From contig JAIWNF010000084.1 in assembly GCA_025093555.1 (NCBI GenBank), positions 1-64,000 of the forward strand: a DNA stretch of 64,000 nt, written 5' to 3'. Position numbers and translations under genes: made by a program. This document shows, piece by piece, positions 33,876 through 46,490 of this stretch; the first letter of the stretch is position 1; the number at the start of each line of letters is the position of its first letter. The notes under the pieces were generated by a model that saw only the letters and a program-made list of their open reading frames with translations, was not told the DNA's origin and made no database searches. The stretch is from Circinella umbellata (Eukaryota > Mucoromycota > Mucoromycetes > Mucorales > Lichtheimiaceae).

Positions 33876-36346
33876 ATGTTGTCTTACGCAATTCGATCAC
33901 CTACTCATAGTAGTATTAAAGCTGTTGTCAACAAGCGTCTTTTAGCTAAAGCTTTTCCTTCTTCTTTCTTAATATTCCCACGTAACTATTCGACAACTAT
34001 GGCTACTGCACCGCGTTATCTTGCCGACGAACACCCACCTTATTCTCTCCTTGAAGCAAAACCTTTTTTCGATTCTCTTTCTAATCGTGAAAAACATTAT
34101 GCTCATTATATGTCGCGTGCTTCCTTTGAAGGGACTCGTATCATTATTGCTCAAACCAATCCTAATGCTATTCCCATTTATGATTTAATTCTTGACATTT
34201 TCAAAGATAAGAAGACTGGTGGTCTTATTGATGTTGAGCAACTGGGTACTAAAAGGTAAAACTATGATACTTACTCATTTTGAAGCAAAGAAAAAAATAA
34301 AAAAATAAAATCAGCGAAGATAGACTGATATAATACAATTTAGTGACGTGCCAAGAGAATCTTTTGAGCAGTTTTTACAATACTCTGCTCAATTTCTCGG
34401 TAACCTGAGTAACTATAAATCATTTGGTGATGAAAAGTTTATTCCTCGTATTCCAGCCGAAGATTTGGAAAAGATTGTTCAAGCTGGTGGTGGTCAACTT
34501 TCGCCAGAAATCAAACAAGAGATTTATGATGTAAAGGAAAACACTCTCCTTGGTTTCCCTGAGGATGGACATCTTTCTGGTTATTATACTCAAGATATGA
34601 AAAAAGCTGATATTCGTCTTGTACAAGAATTCCTTGAGCAACAGAATATAGAAGCATTGAATACCAGGTAAAACAAAGAAATGATAGGAGGTAATTGAAT
34701 GAATAAATTGTATACTTATGACGATGGTGAATATTTGTTAATTTATATAGAGTATTTAAGACAAAAGAAGGATACAAGTTAGTGACAGCATCATCCGCTA
34801 TTGCTGAACCCCGTAAATTTACTTTGAGTAATGGCAAGAAACTAGAAGTTACATTTGGTGACTTCCAAGAAGAAATGACCAAGATTGCCCATAATATTCG
34901 TCAAGCTGCTGCTTACAGTGCCAATGAACACCAAACCGCCATGTTGGAAGCATACTATGAATCCTTTACCACTGGATCTATTGAAGCTCATATGGAATCA
35001 CAGCGCCATTGGTTAAAGGATATTGGACCTGATGTCGAAACTAACATAGGATTCATTGAAACTTATCGTGACCCACAAGGTAAATAAATTATGATTTTTT
35101 TTACTTGTGAAGTTTCACGCTTAGCTAAAAATATATAATTTTAATCAGGTGTTCGAGCTGAGTGGGAGGGCTTTGTTGCTATGGTGAACAAAGAACAAAC
35201 CATCAAATTCGGTAACTTAGTTGACCAAGCACCCACATTTGTTTCTCGGTTACCATGGCCAGCAACCTTTGAGCGTGAAACCATTAATAAGCCCGATTTC
35301 ACTTCACTTGAAGTTTTGGCATTTGCTACAGGCGGTGTTCCTGCTGGTATCAATATTCCCAACTATACGAATATCACACAAGTCCTTGGATCCAAGAATG
35401 TGTCTTTGGGTAATGTCATTTCTGCTCAATCACCCGATGAAAAGTTCCCTTTTATCAAACAAGAAGATCTTGACTTGTATCGCAAATATCGTAATCCATC
35501 CTTTGAGGTACAAGTTGGAACGCACGAGTTGGGTCACGGTACCGGAAAGTTATTCCATGAAGAAGCCGATAACGAATTCAACTTTGATAAGACCACTGTC
35601 ATTAATCCTCTTACAAATGAACCTATTCAATCATGGTATAAACCAGGTCAATCATTCAATTCCATTTTCAAGGCCATATCAAATAGTTATGAAGAATGTC
35701 GAGCAGAATGTATTGCATTAACTTTGAGCCATCATCAAGATATTTTAGATATATTTGGTTACCAAGGACAAGAAGCTGAAGATGTGCTTTATATCATGTA
35801 TTTAAATATGGCTAGAGCTGGTTTAATGGGATTGGAATTTTATGACCCAGAAGCTAAGAAGGTAAAGAATCACTCAATATTGTATATAATACATACTTTA
35901 AACAAATTTATTATATACTGATCATATTTATATTTGTTTAGTGGGGTCAAGCACATATGCAGGCTAGATATGCTATCTTAAATGTCATGTTGAAAGCAGG
36001 TCAAGGTTTTGTTGCTATTGAAAAGGTGGAAAATGGTAGTTTAGAAATTAATATGGACCGATCCAAGATTCGATCAGTAGGTGCACCTGCCGTGGCCGAC
36101 TTTTTGGCTAAACTTCAAATTTACAAGGCTACTGCTGATGAAAAGGAAGGCACTGAATTCTATTTGGATGCCACCAGTGTACCTGAACATTGGGAGAGTA
36201 TTCGAGAAACTGTATTACGTAGCAAACAACCCCGTAAGATATTTGTTCAAGGCAATACAGTCATTGAGAACGAGCAAGTCATTTTGAAGGAATATGAACC
36301 ATCAGCTATCGGTATGATTCAGAGTATGGTTGAACGTCATGTCTAA
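33876..36346 (+). CDS. DPP3: Dipeptidyl peptidase III (metallopeptidase family M49)
   Basis: Five exons: 33876-34255, 34344-34667, 34751-35079, 35149-35861 and 35942-36346; phases agree, 716 aa, normal for the family. M49 zinc enzymes remove dipeptides from peptide N-termini. Seen: FEVQVGTHELGHGTGKLF at about residues 480-498, the zinc site, and SYEECRAECIAL with the second zinc ligand Glu about 55 residues on; also MQARYAIL and DRSKIRSVG. The family motif is HELLGH (HExxGH); here it is HELGH, one residue shorter. The first 41 residues are basic, lack acids and end RNYSTT before a second Met (33999), like a mitochondrial presequence, so two products from two starts are possible. TBCB follows in tandem. 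Confidence 0.93.
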
Positions 36347-36461
36347 AACAAATAAACTTTTACTTTTTGAGGTTACACAAAACCTCGTGGGCGTGTCTTT
36401 CTTTTTTTTTCACCTTCCCCTTCTTTTCTTTTTGACTTCCTTCTCCTTATTAAATAACATC

Positions 36462-37326
36462 ATGTCCATTGTAACTGTCATTGTAACAACTCCTGAAAAC
36501 ATTAATGCTGAAAGACGTCTTGATAAAGGATGGACTATTCTTGATCTCAAAGTATGTATAGTAATGATACATTGGCAATTAATTATTTGCTCTCTCTTTT
36601 CATTGAACTGCAAATATATATAAATATATATACATTATACGAAAGTTTTTTTTTTTTTGACACTTTTTAAAATGTCATTCTTATGCTTGAAAACAGTACA
36701 AATTAGAGCCCATTACCGGCATCCCGGCTGATACCCAAAAATTAAGTCTTTACCAAGGCGAATCACTAGTTGGACCTATTGACAATGACGAACTTATGGT
36801 TGGCTCTTATCCAATTGAGGATTTTATGCGTCTTCATGTCATCGATACCAATCCAAACCGAGTCAAAAATCAATATACAGATGTATCCCTTGTTGAAAAA
36901 TTTGAATTAACTGAAGAAGAATATCTTAAAAGAGAAGACACAGTACGTGCCTACAAGGAACGAAACAAATTGGGTCGATTTTCTGATGAAGCAAAACAAC
37001 AAATGGAACAATTTGCTAACGAAAACGAACGTGCTGCAGCTAACATGAAACTCGGTGATCGCTGTGAAGTGGCCTTAACAGAAGACACAGTGAATCGAAG
37101 ACGCGGCACAATCCGATTTATTGGTACCACAGAATTTCAACCAGGCATGTGGGTTGGTGTACAATATGATGAACCTTTCGGTAAAAATGATGGTAGTGTT
37201 CAAGGTACTCAATATTTTACTTGTCCTGCAAAATATGGAGCTTTTGTTCGACCTATCAAAGTGACTGTAGGCGATTTTCCAGAAGAAGATTTGTTTCTGA
37301 CAGATGATGAATTAGAGGAAATGTAA
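36462..37326 (+). CDS. TBCB: Tubulin-folding cofactor B
   Basis: Two exons, 36462-36551 and 36697-37326, join in phase to 239 aa. An N-terminal ubiquitin-like domain (SIVTVIVTTPENINAERR ... LELYQ-type block) is followed by a helical linker (LTEEEYLKREDTVRAYKERNKLGRF) and a C-terminal CAP-Gly domain with GTIRFIGTTEFQPGMWVGVQYDEP and GKNDGSVQG, the GKNDG motif that binds EEY/F tails. The protein ends DDELEEM, close to the acidic-aromatic/Met tail of orthologues. TBCB (yeast Alf1) binds alpha-tubulin and works with TBCE in tubulin folding and turnover. It starts 115 bp after the DPP III stop. Confidence 0.94.
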
Positions 37327-40164
37327 TATATTAATTAATAATGAAAATAAAATCTTGTTGACGTTATCGCCAGTCAGTATTCAAGTGAGGAATTGGAAAT
37401 AGCAGGATATATCGTACTAGGATGAACGAAAAAAAAAGATTGGCATAGATCCTTTACATTTGTCATTAATGTGTGTGAATCCTTGAGTTTTTGTGAGCGA
37501 TATTTTTAATTTATTTGATTAAGTAGTTCCATTCGAATATTTTTATTATCTTTAGTATACTATATCAAAGCCGAATAGTCTGCTCTTTTATCCACAGTGT
37601 ATAGTATTTATATACATATTTATCATATATTTGTATATGGGATACTGATATCTAAAGAAAGTTCAGTTAAACTCGCTTTTTATAGTATGAGATACGTTAC
37701 GCAGGAAGATTTTTAGAGTCCTGATTTTAAAATTAGTTACCGATAGCCCTATTAATATTTAAGGATAAATACTATACTTTCAGAAACAGGTATAGTAATA
37801 TGAAGCTATTAAATTAATAATTGTTGAATTATATACAGCTTTTTTTCACATTAATCAACATCAATGCGAGCTGTATGTGTCAGTCATAAAGAATTAGGAA
37901 TATTGACAATTGATTAATCACTTAATTGAGGGATCATGGTGACACTCATTATAATCAAAGATGCATGAATTTGTCCCATGTCTCTAAACTCTTCTTTTTT
38001 TTTATCATTATTGTCATTTGATCATAATGATCTCGCAAAGCAAAAAACCGACTGACATTGATAACCATGCAAAGCAGCAATTAACTAGCAGAATAGAAAG
38101 CGCCCATTCATTAGTGGGCAACAACACAATGTTAAATACATGTGAAAAATGATGAAAGAGGTAATTGTAACAAATCGGAGGACTTATTCTTTGATTAATT
38201 TGATTAGCGAATAATTCATGATAATATCTACGTAATTAAATGAATATAACAGGAATTGCTAGTTTTAATTGTCAGCTGAATAATCAAACTTGTCTGAAAA
38301 AGGATATTCTATGCATTCATCATGATGAACTTGACAAAGGCATTGTAATTCTTGATTCTAAATGTGATAAGAGTCAAATATTATTTTGATAAGTTGTAAA
38401 GAGCTAAATAAGAGATTAAGTATGTGCATACGTATAAGAAAAGAAGAGGTTATAACAATAAAAAAAGGTACCCGTTGCTGGACGCTAGACATGTGTAAAC
38501 TATATCCAAAACTTGACATTCCATGGGTTTGATGTGTCGCCATATTTCAATTCACGTTTAAACAAAGCCAAACAAATGTACCTTTGACATTGCCAACGTT
38601 CTTGAGCCATTACCGTACCCCAATAACCAATTCTTAATTATCTATCAGCGATTACTAATTGTTGTCATACCCCAAGACAGCTGACAACTTTTTGTTTATA
38701 GTTCTTTGAGTATGCTCTAACCAGGTAGCTAGACCGACATAATTGAAACAACAGATGTAATCAACAATAGGGCTCTCAAGGAATCTCAAGTTAACCTTTT
38801 ATCTATCATTTTATCAGTTTATATTATATATGAGTGCTGTTCAAAAGGCATATGTATGTTAGCAGACTGTGAACATGAGCTTTATATATATTAAAACCGA
38901 GCATTAAAAGATTACAGTAGCCTTTATATTATTATCCGAGAGTAAAAATAAAGCCAAAGATAGTATAACTACTAATTTTTTGTAAGTTATTATTAGTTCA
39001 TTATTAGTCATACATCTATTATTTTTTATATATATTTAATGTAGTGCTTTTTGTTGCTGCTGCTGTTGTTAATATATAATACAGTAGTACGTACCCGGGG
39101 CGACGTTTTGGCATTATACTAACGAGAAGTGGTTCAAGCAACGCTAATGAAACTTCTTCCAGAAATCAAAACGTCAGAAGATTATCAAAAGTTCCAAATA
39201 ACGTTTTGAGAGAGTATGATAAATAAAAAACATTCATGATTTTATTTCGTTTTAAGGTCAAAAACCATGTGAATAACAAAAACCACCAATAGCATAATAC
39301 TTGTCATTTCATGGTAATAGAACAGACACTCTTCCTAAAGTGACAACGTCGCAGGTGATTTCCAATAATAACAGTGGTGGTTGACATGGGTTATTATCAT
39401 ATAATAATGCGTGTGAATGACTAAATTATATTTTGAAACTGTACATGATATGTGTTGAAACTGTGAAGTACTTAATGAGATAATTCTAATGATCTTACTA
39501 ATTACAAATATAAAGGATGATGTAATATTTCAACGTGATCTAGTGGAACCGTGAGATGATAGAATATGCAAAAAAACTGATGAATTGTGTACGTACTGCC
39601 ATAAGACTACTGTATTATGATCTACGTTAGGTTTTATATACTACGTACGTATTAACTTTCATAATCAATTAGTGTTGCTGTACAACAAAAAAAAATTAGT
39701 AGAAATACTATAGCATACATGTCTCTGAGCTTCTGTCCAATGTAAATATTGTAATGATTTACAATTTAAATGTGTTTGGCACACTATATAAAATGTAATC
39801 AAATGCTTTGATACAACTTCTTCTTGTTACGCACTAAGATTATGTACTATAGCAAATAAGTTAGCTCCTATTAATTAAACCAATGATATGTTATATAAAC
39901 TCTTGTTGCAACTGTCTACGTAGTAATGATGAATGAAATTTTGTATGCACATTCATGAATTTATCATTATATTTATACTATGTAAAAATATATATTCATT
40001 GTTTATATACTTCAGCACTACAGCTATTCTGTGGAGTTGCATAAACATCATCTATGCTACAATACGTAAAAGTAAAATAAGAGCTGTAGAGAGCCTCTAT
40101 TTTTTTTATCTCTTTTTAACTTTCCATTTTTCTACTGTTCTTTCATTATTATTAACAAGAACAA
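37327..40164. other. Gene-free AT-rich intergenic region
   Basis: 2.8 kb without supported genes. A small GC-richer patch near 39090-39210 carries GACGTTTTG and its inverted copy CAAAACGTC about 65 bp apart, plus a third AACGTTTTGA, perhaps binding sites. The last part upstream of 40165 has T/C-rich leader character. Confidence 0.45.
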
Positions 40165-41250
40165 ATGTCAACTCCTACAACATCAACTAGTGTTATATAC
40201 TCATCAACAGTACCTGGTGTAAAGCGTGTGTATGAGTTTCCTGAATGGCGATTTTCACCAACTAGTGAAGTACTACTTTTCAACTTCAAAAACAATCTTG
40301 ATAACGAAGAAGAAGCTATTTTAGCTATTGCTGAAAGATTTGGAATGGACCAAATCGCTGGCGCACGAAGACTCTGTCATAAGAGCTTTTTGACATCTTC
40401 CTCGCTAAAACCAGTAACACTATATGAGCATCAGCAACAGCAACAATGGCTCGTTATTGAAGTCCTGTTTGCAACAGCGTCAGTGAGACGCGAAGCACTT
40501 CGTTATGGAATCTGTTATAAAAACAAACAATATATGGCATGGACAACATGTAATCAGCATTCCTCGTGCACTGCTTTATCTATTTGTGGCATGCCCATAC
40601 AAAAGCAAGAGGAAGCAGTCGAGTTTGCTAAACACCGAGCCGAACTAGTATTGCAACAACACCAAGAAGCATTATCATCATTGTCTTCTAATAAAAATGA
40701 CAATAACAACAGAAATAGTTCAGTTCTACAAATCCAACACGTTTGGTTGGAAACCAATAGTGCTGGGATATACAAAGGTAGTGGAACAATTATACTCGAT
40801 GGATATGATCCTACTTTGGCGGAAAAAAGAAATGGCTCTTTATCACGATATACAGATGCTAACACTTATCCATTAATGGTCATGTTTGTCCGTCATTGTC
40901 GCATATATTGTTCCTACTGTCGAACCTTAAACCATCATAGTACTGACGATTGCGTTGGTGAACAACAAGTGGATAGTGATGATGATTATATTAATGAAAA
41001 CGAAAATGATAAACAACCTTTCTCAGACTGTTACTCTCCCAATTTTCCATATTCGATCGAAAATAGCAACGTTGATGATAATGCTGTTAGTACTACTAGT
41101 AGTAGTTATACTGCTGCTGAAGAAGCATCATATGATGTAATTGGTAAGTTGAAACACTATGAGTGTTTATATGTAGTTTATAAGGTGGAGAGAAAAATTG
41201 CCGGCATATATTTTATACACAAGGGAATGGAAAGCATGATAGTGGAATGA
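40165..41250 (+). CDS. Stand-alone LINE ORF1-like protein with zinc knuckle
   Basis: 361 codons, one open frame. Residues about 25-150 have a mixed alpha/beta pattern (VLLFNFKN ... WLVIEVLFATASVRREAL) fitting an RRM-like fold. Near residue 200 is VWLETNSAGIYKGSGTIILD, and near 243-260 PLMVMFVRHCRIYCSYCRTLNHHSTDDC, a C-C-H-C knuckle with slightly unusual spacing. This order resembles ORF1 of the LINE at 7454-13345. No endonuclease or RT lies nearby, and the frame is intact, so domestication is possible. A donor GTAAGT at 41144 and an acceptor near 41308 could shorten the C-terminus to ...YDVIG. A C-terminal acidic/Ser-rich tail is present. Function unknown. Confidence 0.65.
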   Translation: MSTPTTSTSVIYSSTVPGVKRVYEFPEWRFSPTSEVLLFNFKNNLDNEEEAILAIAERFGMDQIAGARRLCHKSFLTSSSLKPVTLYEHQQQQQWLVIEVLFATASVRREALRYGICYKNKQYMAWTTCNQHSSCTALSICGMPIQKQEEAVEFAKHRAELVLQQHQEALSSLSSNKNDNNNRNSSVLQIQHVWLETNSAGIYKGSGTIILDGYDPTLAEKRNGSLSRYTDANTYPLMVMFVRHCRIYCSYCRTLNHHSTDDCVGEQQVDSDDDYINENENDKQPFSDCYSPNFPYSIENSNVDDNAVSTTSSSYTAAEEASYDVIGKLKHYECLYVVYKVERKIAGIYFIHKGMESMIVE

Positions 41251-42330
41251 TTAATATGTATTATTTATCAAAAAAAAAATAGATTCTCTTGAATCTTAAC
41301 TGCTTAGGGTGAAGAAGAAGCTCTCATATGAATATGACTGATTGATTGAAGATAAATAAACAATTCTTTATTTTTCTATGATTTCTTTATCTTTACTACT
41401 TTCTTCTATATACTACTCTTTTATATCTTGTTTGTACGTACTTTTTTTTAAATAGTTTCAACCTATGTGAAAGCAAGTGATAATTTTATCTCGTAATGAT
41501 TTTTCTTTTTTTACTTTGATTGCTTGCTTGCTTGACAATGTACTCATTTTTTCCAGTCCCTCACAAACCTTTTAATATAATATAATATATTATTACTTTT
41601 ATGTTCGAATGAAGGAATTGGGGTTGAATAGGACATATCTTATCAATATAAGTCTTATTGATCTTGTATCTCTACAGTATATAGTAGTAGCACTAGAAAA
41701 AGTAGCGTTAGATGAAAGCCCAATATAATCTACGTAACAAATGTCAAAAGATTCAGTGCAGTAAAAACTCCAACTAATTTGAACTTAAGAATTTTTTTGC
41801 TCGCAAATATAAATGCATGCAAATGTGTAATGATAAAATTATTTTCAGGGGTAGTGCAGTCGTGTGGTGATTGGTTAGCATAGTGTGAAAAAATGCAAGG
41901 AAAAGGTTGCAACTCGTGTTTTTCGGGTTTCGGATACTTTAGTTTAAAAGATTCGCTACAATATGTTATCACAGCGCATGTAAATAGACGGGCTTGATCA
42001 AATTGTTCAACGAAAATAAAGAGCAGTAGACATATATGATAAAAGTAACGTTAACATGGTATTATGATATGATACTATTAGTTGATTAGTATTACTGCAT
42101 GTATTCATTGCATATTTCACTTTGATTAGCATAATGATATCCTGTCATACTCCCTTAACCTTGGAAAGTTACGGAGGAATCATTAATGGTGGGGATGGTT
42201 GCTATTGCTATGCGGAGTCGATTTAAAGTTTCACGCGTTGGGTCCCTAATTCTTTAATTTTTTTTCTTTAAATTGGTTTTTTTTCTTCATACTTTTTCTT
42301 CTTTTTTATAAAATCATTTCAACTTAAACG
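41251..42330. other. Intergenic region between the ORF1-like gene and AKTIP
   Basis: No gene seen. A tRNA-like string near 41850-41935 does not fold convincingly. The segment 42240-42330 is T/C-rich and precedes the AKTIP start. Confidence 0.5.
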
Positions 42331-43568
42331 ATGGATAATGTAAATTTAAAGGAAGCTCTATATTAAGTCAAATAACGGAGAAAGCTGGTAATCTCATTAC
42401 TAATATATATACAACTATACATATGTCTGTATATAGTTACGGCGTTATAGTACGACTAGCAGTTCCAATACGTCTCCTTTACCTCGCCGTAATAGTAGTT
42501 TAGCAGCAGTAAACAACAGCGCCAGTAATAATAATAATAATAATAGCAACAACAATAATAACAGCAGTAATAGTCCCAGTACTCGTAAATCTAGCGTTAC
42601 TTCATTATTTAGTCGAACACGTAATGTTGCACGGCTTGGAAAACGTTCAGTGCCACCTACTTCAAGTGCTTCGAATGCCGATATATATGAGGAGGATGAG
42701 AATGGGGAATCCGAACCTAAATCACCTCGTTTAACATATGAGTATTTTAAGCGATATGAATTAATGACTGAATTGTAAATCTTTTTTTTTGTTCTTTTGT
42801 TTTCACTCGTCTGTCTGGGATGAGGATAAGTTTTAACCTGTTGTATCATAAAATATAGTATTAACTTACGAAATCCAAGTCACTGTCCTTTGGGTGTTTA
42901 TGTAATGCCGTCAACAGATAATTTAAATGGTAAGTATTATATGGCTAGATAAATACATGTGTTATGATATGATGAACTCACAAGAATATATCCATTATAC
43001 ATGATAGTATGGTATGGGGTATTATTTGTCCATAAGGGGCATTATCGTTCAGGTGTCTTCAAATTCCGGATGACTATTCCCGATAGTTATCCGAACCATC
43101 CGCCCTCTGTAACATTTATGACTGATATGTTCCATCCCTTGGTTGATGTCCATGGGAACTTATCGATTTCACAACAATTTCCTACATGGCGACCTTATCA
43201 AGATTATATTTTCCATGTGTTACATTATATGAAAAACATATTTAAAAAGGTTGTTTTAGATGGATTGGTAGATAAACATTGTCTAAACAAAGAAGCATAT
43301 CGATTGTAAGTAATTTATGAGTTTCGACTTTAACCTTGTAAAACTTAAATATTATGAATGTTAATAAAATCTTTCTTTTTTGATTTTTAGATATCGAACA
43401 GATTTGACAGTGTTTGGAAAATTAGCACAACAATGTGCACAGCTTTCCATTACAGAATCTTACCTATTCGATCATTTCCCTGATAATAACCTTATCAAAT
43501 TCTCTCCACTTAGTGAAGCTAAATTCGATGAACTCAAAGCACAAATATTAAGCAGTAATTTGGAATAA
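42331..43568 (+). CDS. AKTIP: AKTIP/FTS-like inactive ubiquitin-conjugating enzyme variant
   Basis: Five exons: 42331-42339, 42437-42774, 42859-42929, 43008-43305 and 43391-43568; phases agree, 297 aa. The N-terminal ~110 residues are Ser/Asn/Arg-rich. The UBC fold follows: YEYFKRYELMTE, LGVYVMPS, WYGVLFVHKGHYRSGVFKF, IPDSYPNHPPSVTF and FHPLVDVHGNLSI. At the place of the E2 active-site Cys there is Ser, so it cannot carry ubiquitin; this is a UEV. FTS proteins join Hook and FHIP in the FHF complex that links early endosomes to dynein, well studied in Aspergillus and Ustilago. The first coding exon is only nine bases (MDN). It ends 154 bp from the convergent Rsm22 gene. Confidence 0.88.
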
Positions 43569-43722
43569 TAACCATACATACATACAAACACACACACACA
43601 CATACATACATACGCAATTATATATATACGAAAACCCTTTCTTTATCTCCTTACTATATACATATGATCCCCTATCACAACAACTACGACAAGTATATTT
43701 GTATATGAAACAATTTTTTATT

Positions 43723-46128
43723 CTACATATCATCATCCATATTTACACCTTTTGATACGCGCGTTACGACCTTATTTTTTGAAGGATGAGGAAATAAATC
43801 ACCCCATGCTGCTTTGCGAGCATCCCTATACGGTGTTTTTCCTTGTGACTTTGGGATTACCATTCTTTGAATCTCTCCTATATTATCATCAACAATTATT
43901 ATCATTACATACTAAAAAATCTCGTTCTTTCTGTCATTTATCATTTTTTTTTCGCAGTCTCCTAAACAATAATAACACTGAGAATACTTCTTTTTTTTTT
44001 TTACCTTGGTTAGCACAAACATCCATGACAACGTGTCCATGCTTTTTAAGAGGAGGTTGGATTAAACGAGGCCACGTATATGCAATTTCAGAAAAGTCAT
44101 TTTCAATAGTAGCAGTAGTGTCGTCAACAATTGCAGCATGGCTTGATTCTGTTTTTGGTCTAGGTCCTCGCCGTAATACGACATAAGCATATTTTGAATC
44201 TTCAGAATTAAATTTAGAATGTTTTGTCTTCATCTATAATTATATGTATGATATTGTTAATATATAATCCATCCATGTTTTTTATTTTTTATTTTTATTT
44301 ACCAGGAAAGACGGTCGTTGAACTCTTTGAGAATAATGGCACCAAAGTGTATCTGGTTTTGCTTCTGCTGAAAACAATAAAGGACATGGTTTGTCATGAG
44401 GGCACTGTTGAAAAAATATAATAAAAAGCAATAAAGTCATTAAGGAGAAAGAAGAGGAAGAGTCATAATAAAGCTATATTCTCATGGTCATCATATATCA
44501 ATTTTCGTCTCTCAAGAGAAAAAAATTCTAGTGTTTCTCCGTCTGCTTTTCTTTTTCATATATTTAATAAAAAATCAACTTACTGGTGCTACTACATGTA
44601 CATCATTCTTATGCTGATCTAATATGTATTGTCTAGCTCGAGCGATATTTGAAAATCCAATAGGCGTACCTCTGTCAATGAGCACCTAAAGAATAATATA
44701 AAGAGTTATTCGTCCCTGATTCTCTTTCTCTTTATTTCTTCTCCTGACTTTTTCTTGTTATTGTCATTATTATAGCCTCTGTTTTTTTCATTTTCTTATG
44801 CTAGTTATCCCTTATTACTGTCATTTATTTACCAGTATATCACCCGTTTGTTCCCATAATTGATCCACGATAGATTGTTGAAGTGCTTGAGAAGGTAGAT
44901 CACCTAGGGTAAAAGCACTGATTACCAAATCCGGTTTCGGCGCCTTAAAAATAAAGTTAGCACACCCATTATTGTTAATTTAAGCTTATCCAAATAAATA
45001 AATTATATCATTAATTACATTGGGAACCACAGTAAGATATCGTTTAAATTCAATATTTGCATCAGGCGAAATATTGCCTATATATAATAGTTAATAAATA
45101 AATAAAATGTATAATTTATTGTGTTGCTCGCCCCACACCTTTAATTCATTCAAAATAATTAATTAATAAATAAAAATGAAATAAAAACTACCTTGTAATC
45201 TTTCAGCAATATTAAGCATATCTTCAGAAAGGTCGACACCAACATATGATTTTAAATCCGAGTATACTTCTTGTGCAGCCCTATATTATAGTTATTAATA
45301 TTATTATTACATGTGAAAGTATATAATTTTCCGTTTAAAAAAGAAAGAGAAGCTGTTTAGTTACTTACCACAAAGCGGTGCCTGGGCCCGTACCAAAATC
45401 TAATACTGATTTTGGCGAAAAATTTGATATTCGCTGAGATAATTCGGCCAAGACATTCAAAGTAGCAGCATAAGTAGAAGGTAATACACCCGCTGTATAA
45501 GCAATTGATTCACGAGGTCCATAAGCTAAAGTGTGAGGCTCCTGTATTGTTGCTTGGCGACCATTATTATGACGTCCGTTATCGTTGTCATGGTTATTAA
45601 TATCGTTAGTGATTCTAGAAGTGGATCGGAGCGACTCATAAAGGCGTAAGGCATCTGTGCGGATCAATCGTTTGTCACTTTCTAAAATAAATTTATTTTT
45701 AGTAACATACTAAGACTATTTTATATATAATCCAAAAAAAAAATTATACTTAAAAAAAAGCCTTTTTTTATACCTTGAATGAGATCTGCAATGCCTTGAA
45801 TCAAAGGTCTTGGCAAAGTTACAGTTCCAATTCTTTTCTTTCCAAATATAGCTTCAGGTGAATTACGTATTATTGGTTCTTCTGATAAAGGCGTTGAAAC
45901 ATTCGTTAAAGGAACAGATCTAGAAAAGGCAAAAAAAAAGAAATAGTTGACATATATTTTCTCAGTAACACAGAAATAATAAAAGATCTAGAATAAAATA
46001 AACAGGATCAATTTTTACTGTAAATCTTCAAGAGCTTCGAGTTGCTTTTTGTTCAAAAATATAGCCTTTTCAGAATAATAACGCCGAATGGATTGAGTTG
46101 ATCTTCTTAAACAGTTTCTTGTAAACAT
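43723..46128 (-). CDS. RSM22: Mitochondrial ribosome assembly methyltransferase-like protein Rsm22/METTL17
   Basis: Ten exons: 46128-46019, 45919-45774, 45681-45369, 45280-45192, 45077-45019, 44943-44833, 44685-44584, 44404-44303, 44233-44005 and 43877-43723; phases agree, 471 aa. A basic N-terminus (MFTRNCLRRSTQSIRRYYS) looks like a mitochondrial presequence. The Rossmann part has SVLDFGTGPGTALWAA (SAM loop), YVGVDLSEDML and LVISAFTLGDLPS. CPHDKPCPL with WCHYSQRVQRPSF is the cysteine motif reported to bind a 4Fe-4S cluster in METTL17/Rsm22. The C-terminus has VIPKSQGKTPYRDARKAAWGD. The family is needed for small-subunit mitoribosome assembly. It diverges from the Hsp70 gene across 362 bp. 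Confidence 0.92.
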
Positions 46129-46490
46129 TATGCAAAAATAACAGAAGAATGGGAATACACAAGCCACTCTATATTTGATATAGTTTGTATATATTGAATG
46201 ATTTATGGCTATTTTCCAGAGAGAGAAAGGTTAAGCCTAAAACGATATTTTTGTTGTTGCCCCTCGTATTCGGACTTTTGGGCTTAAAGGCACTTTCATG
46301 GTTACACACACGCGAATTATATGATACTAGCGAGCTATTATTAATGAATTTTTTATAGGGAGCAAAAGAGAATTAGTGTCCTTTTTCTCTCTTTTTTCCC
46401 TATTTTATTTTTAAACACTTATTTCTATTTTTTCCTTTTCTCTTTTTTGAACTTCTTTTCTTCCTTTTTATTTATAATAATCTCACACTA

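Noticed and set aside
41140..41250. C-terminal 35 residues of the ORF1-like gene as certain protein
   Set aside because: A good GTAAGT donor at 41144 makes this stretch possibly intronic; I kept the open frame but flagged it.
41850..41940. tRNA-like or tRNA-SINE-like string (TGGTTAGCATAGTG then GGTTGCAACTCG)
   Set aside because: The B-box match is poor and I could not fold acceptor, D, anticodon and T arms.
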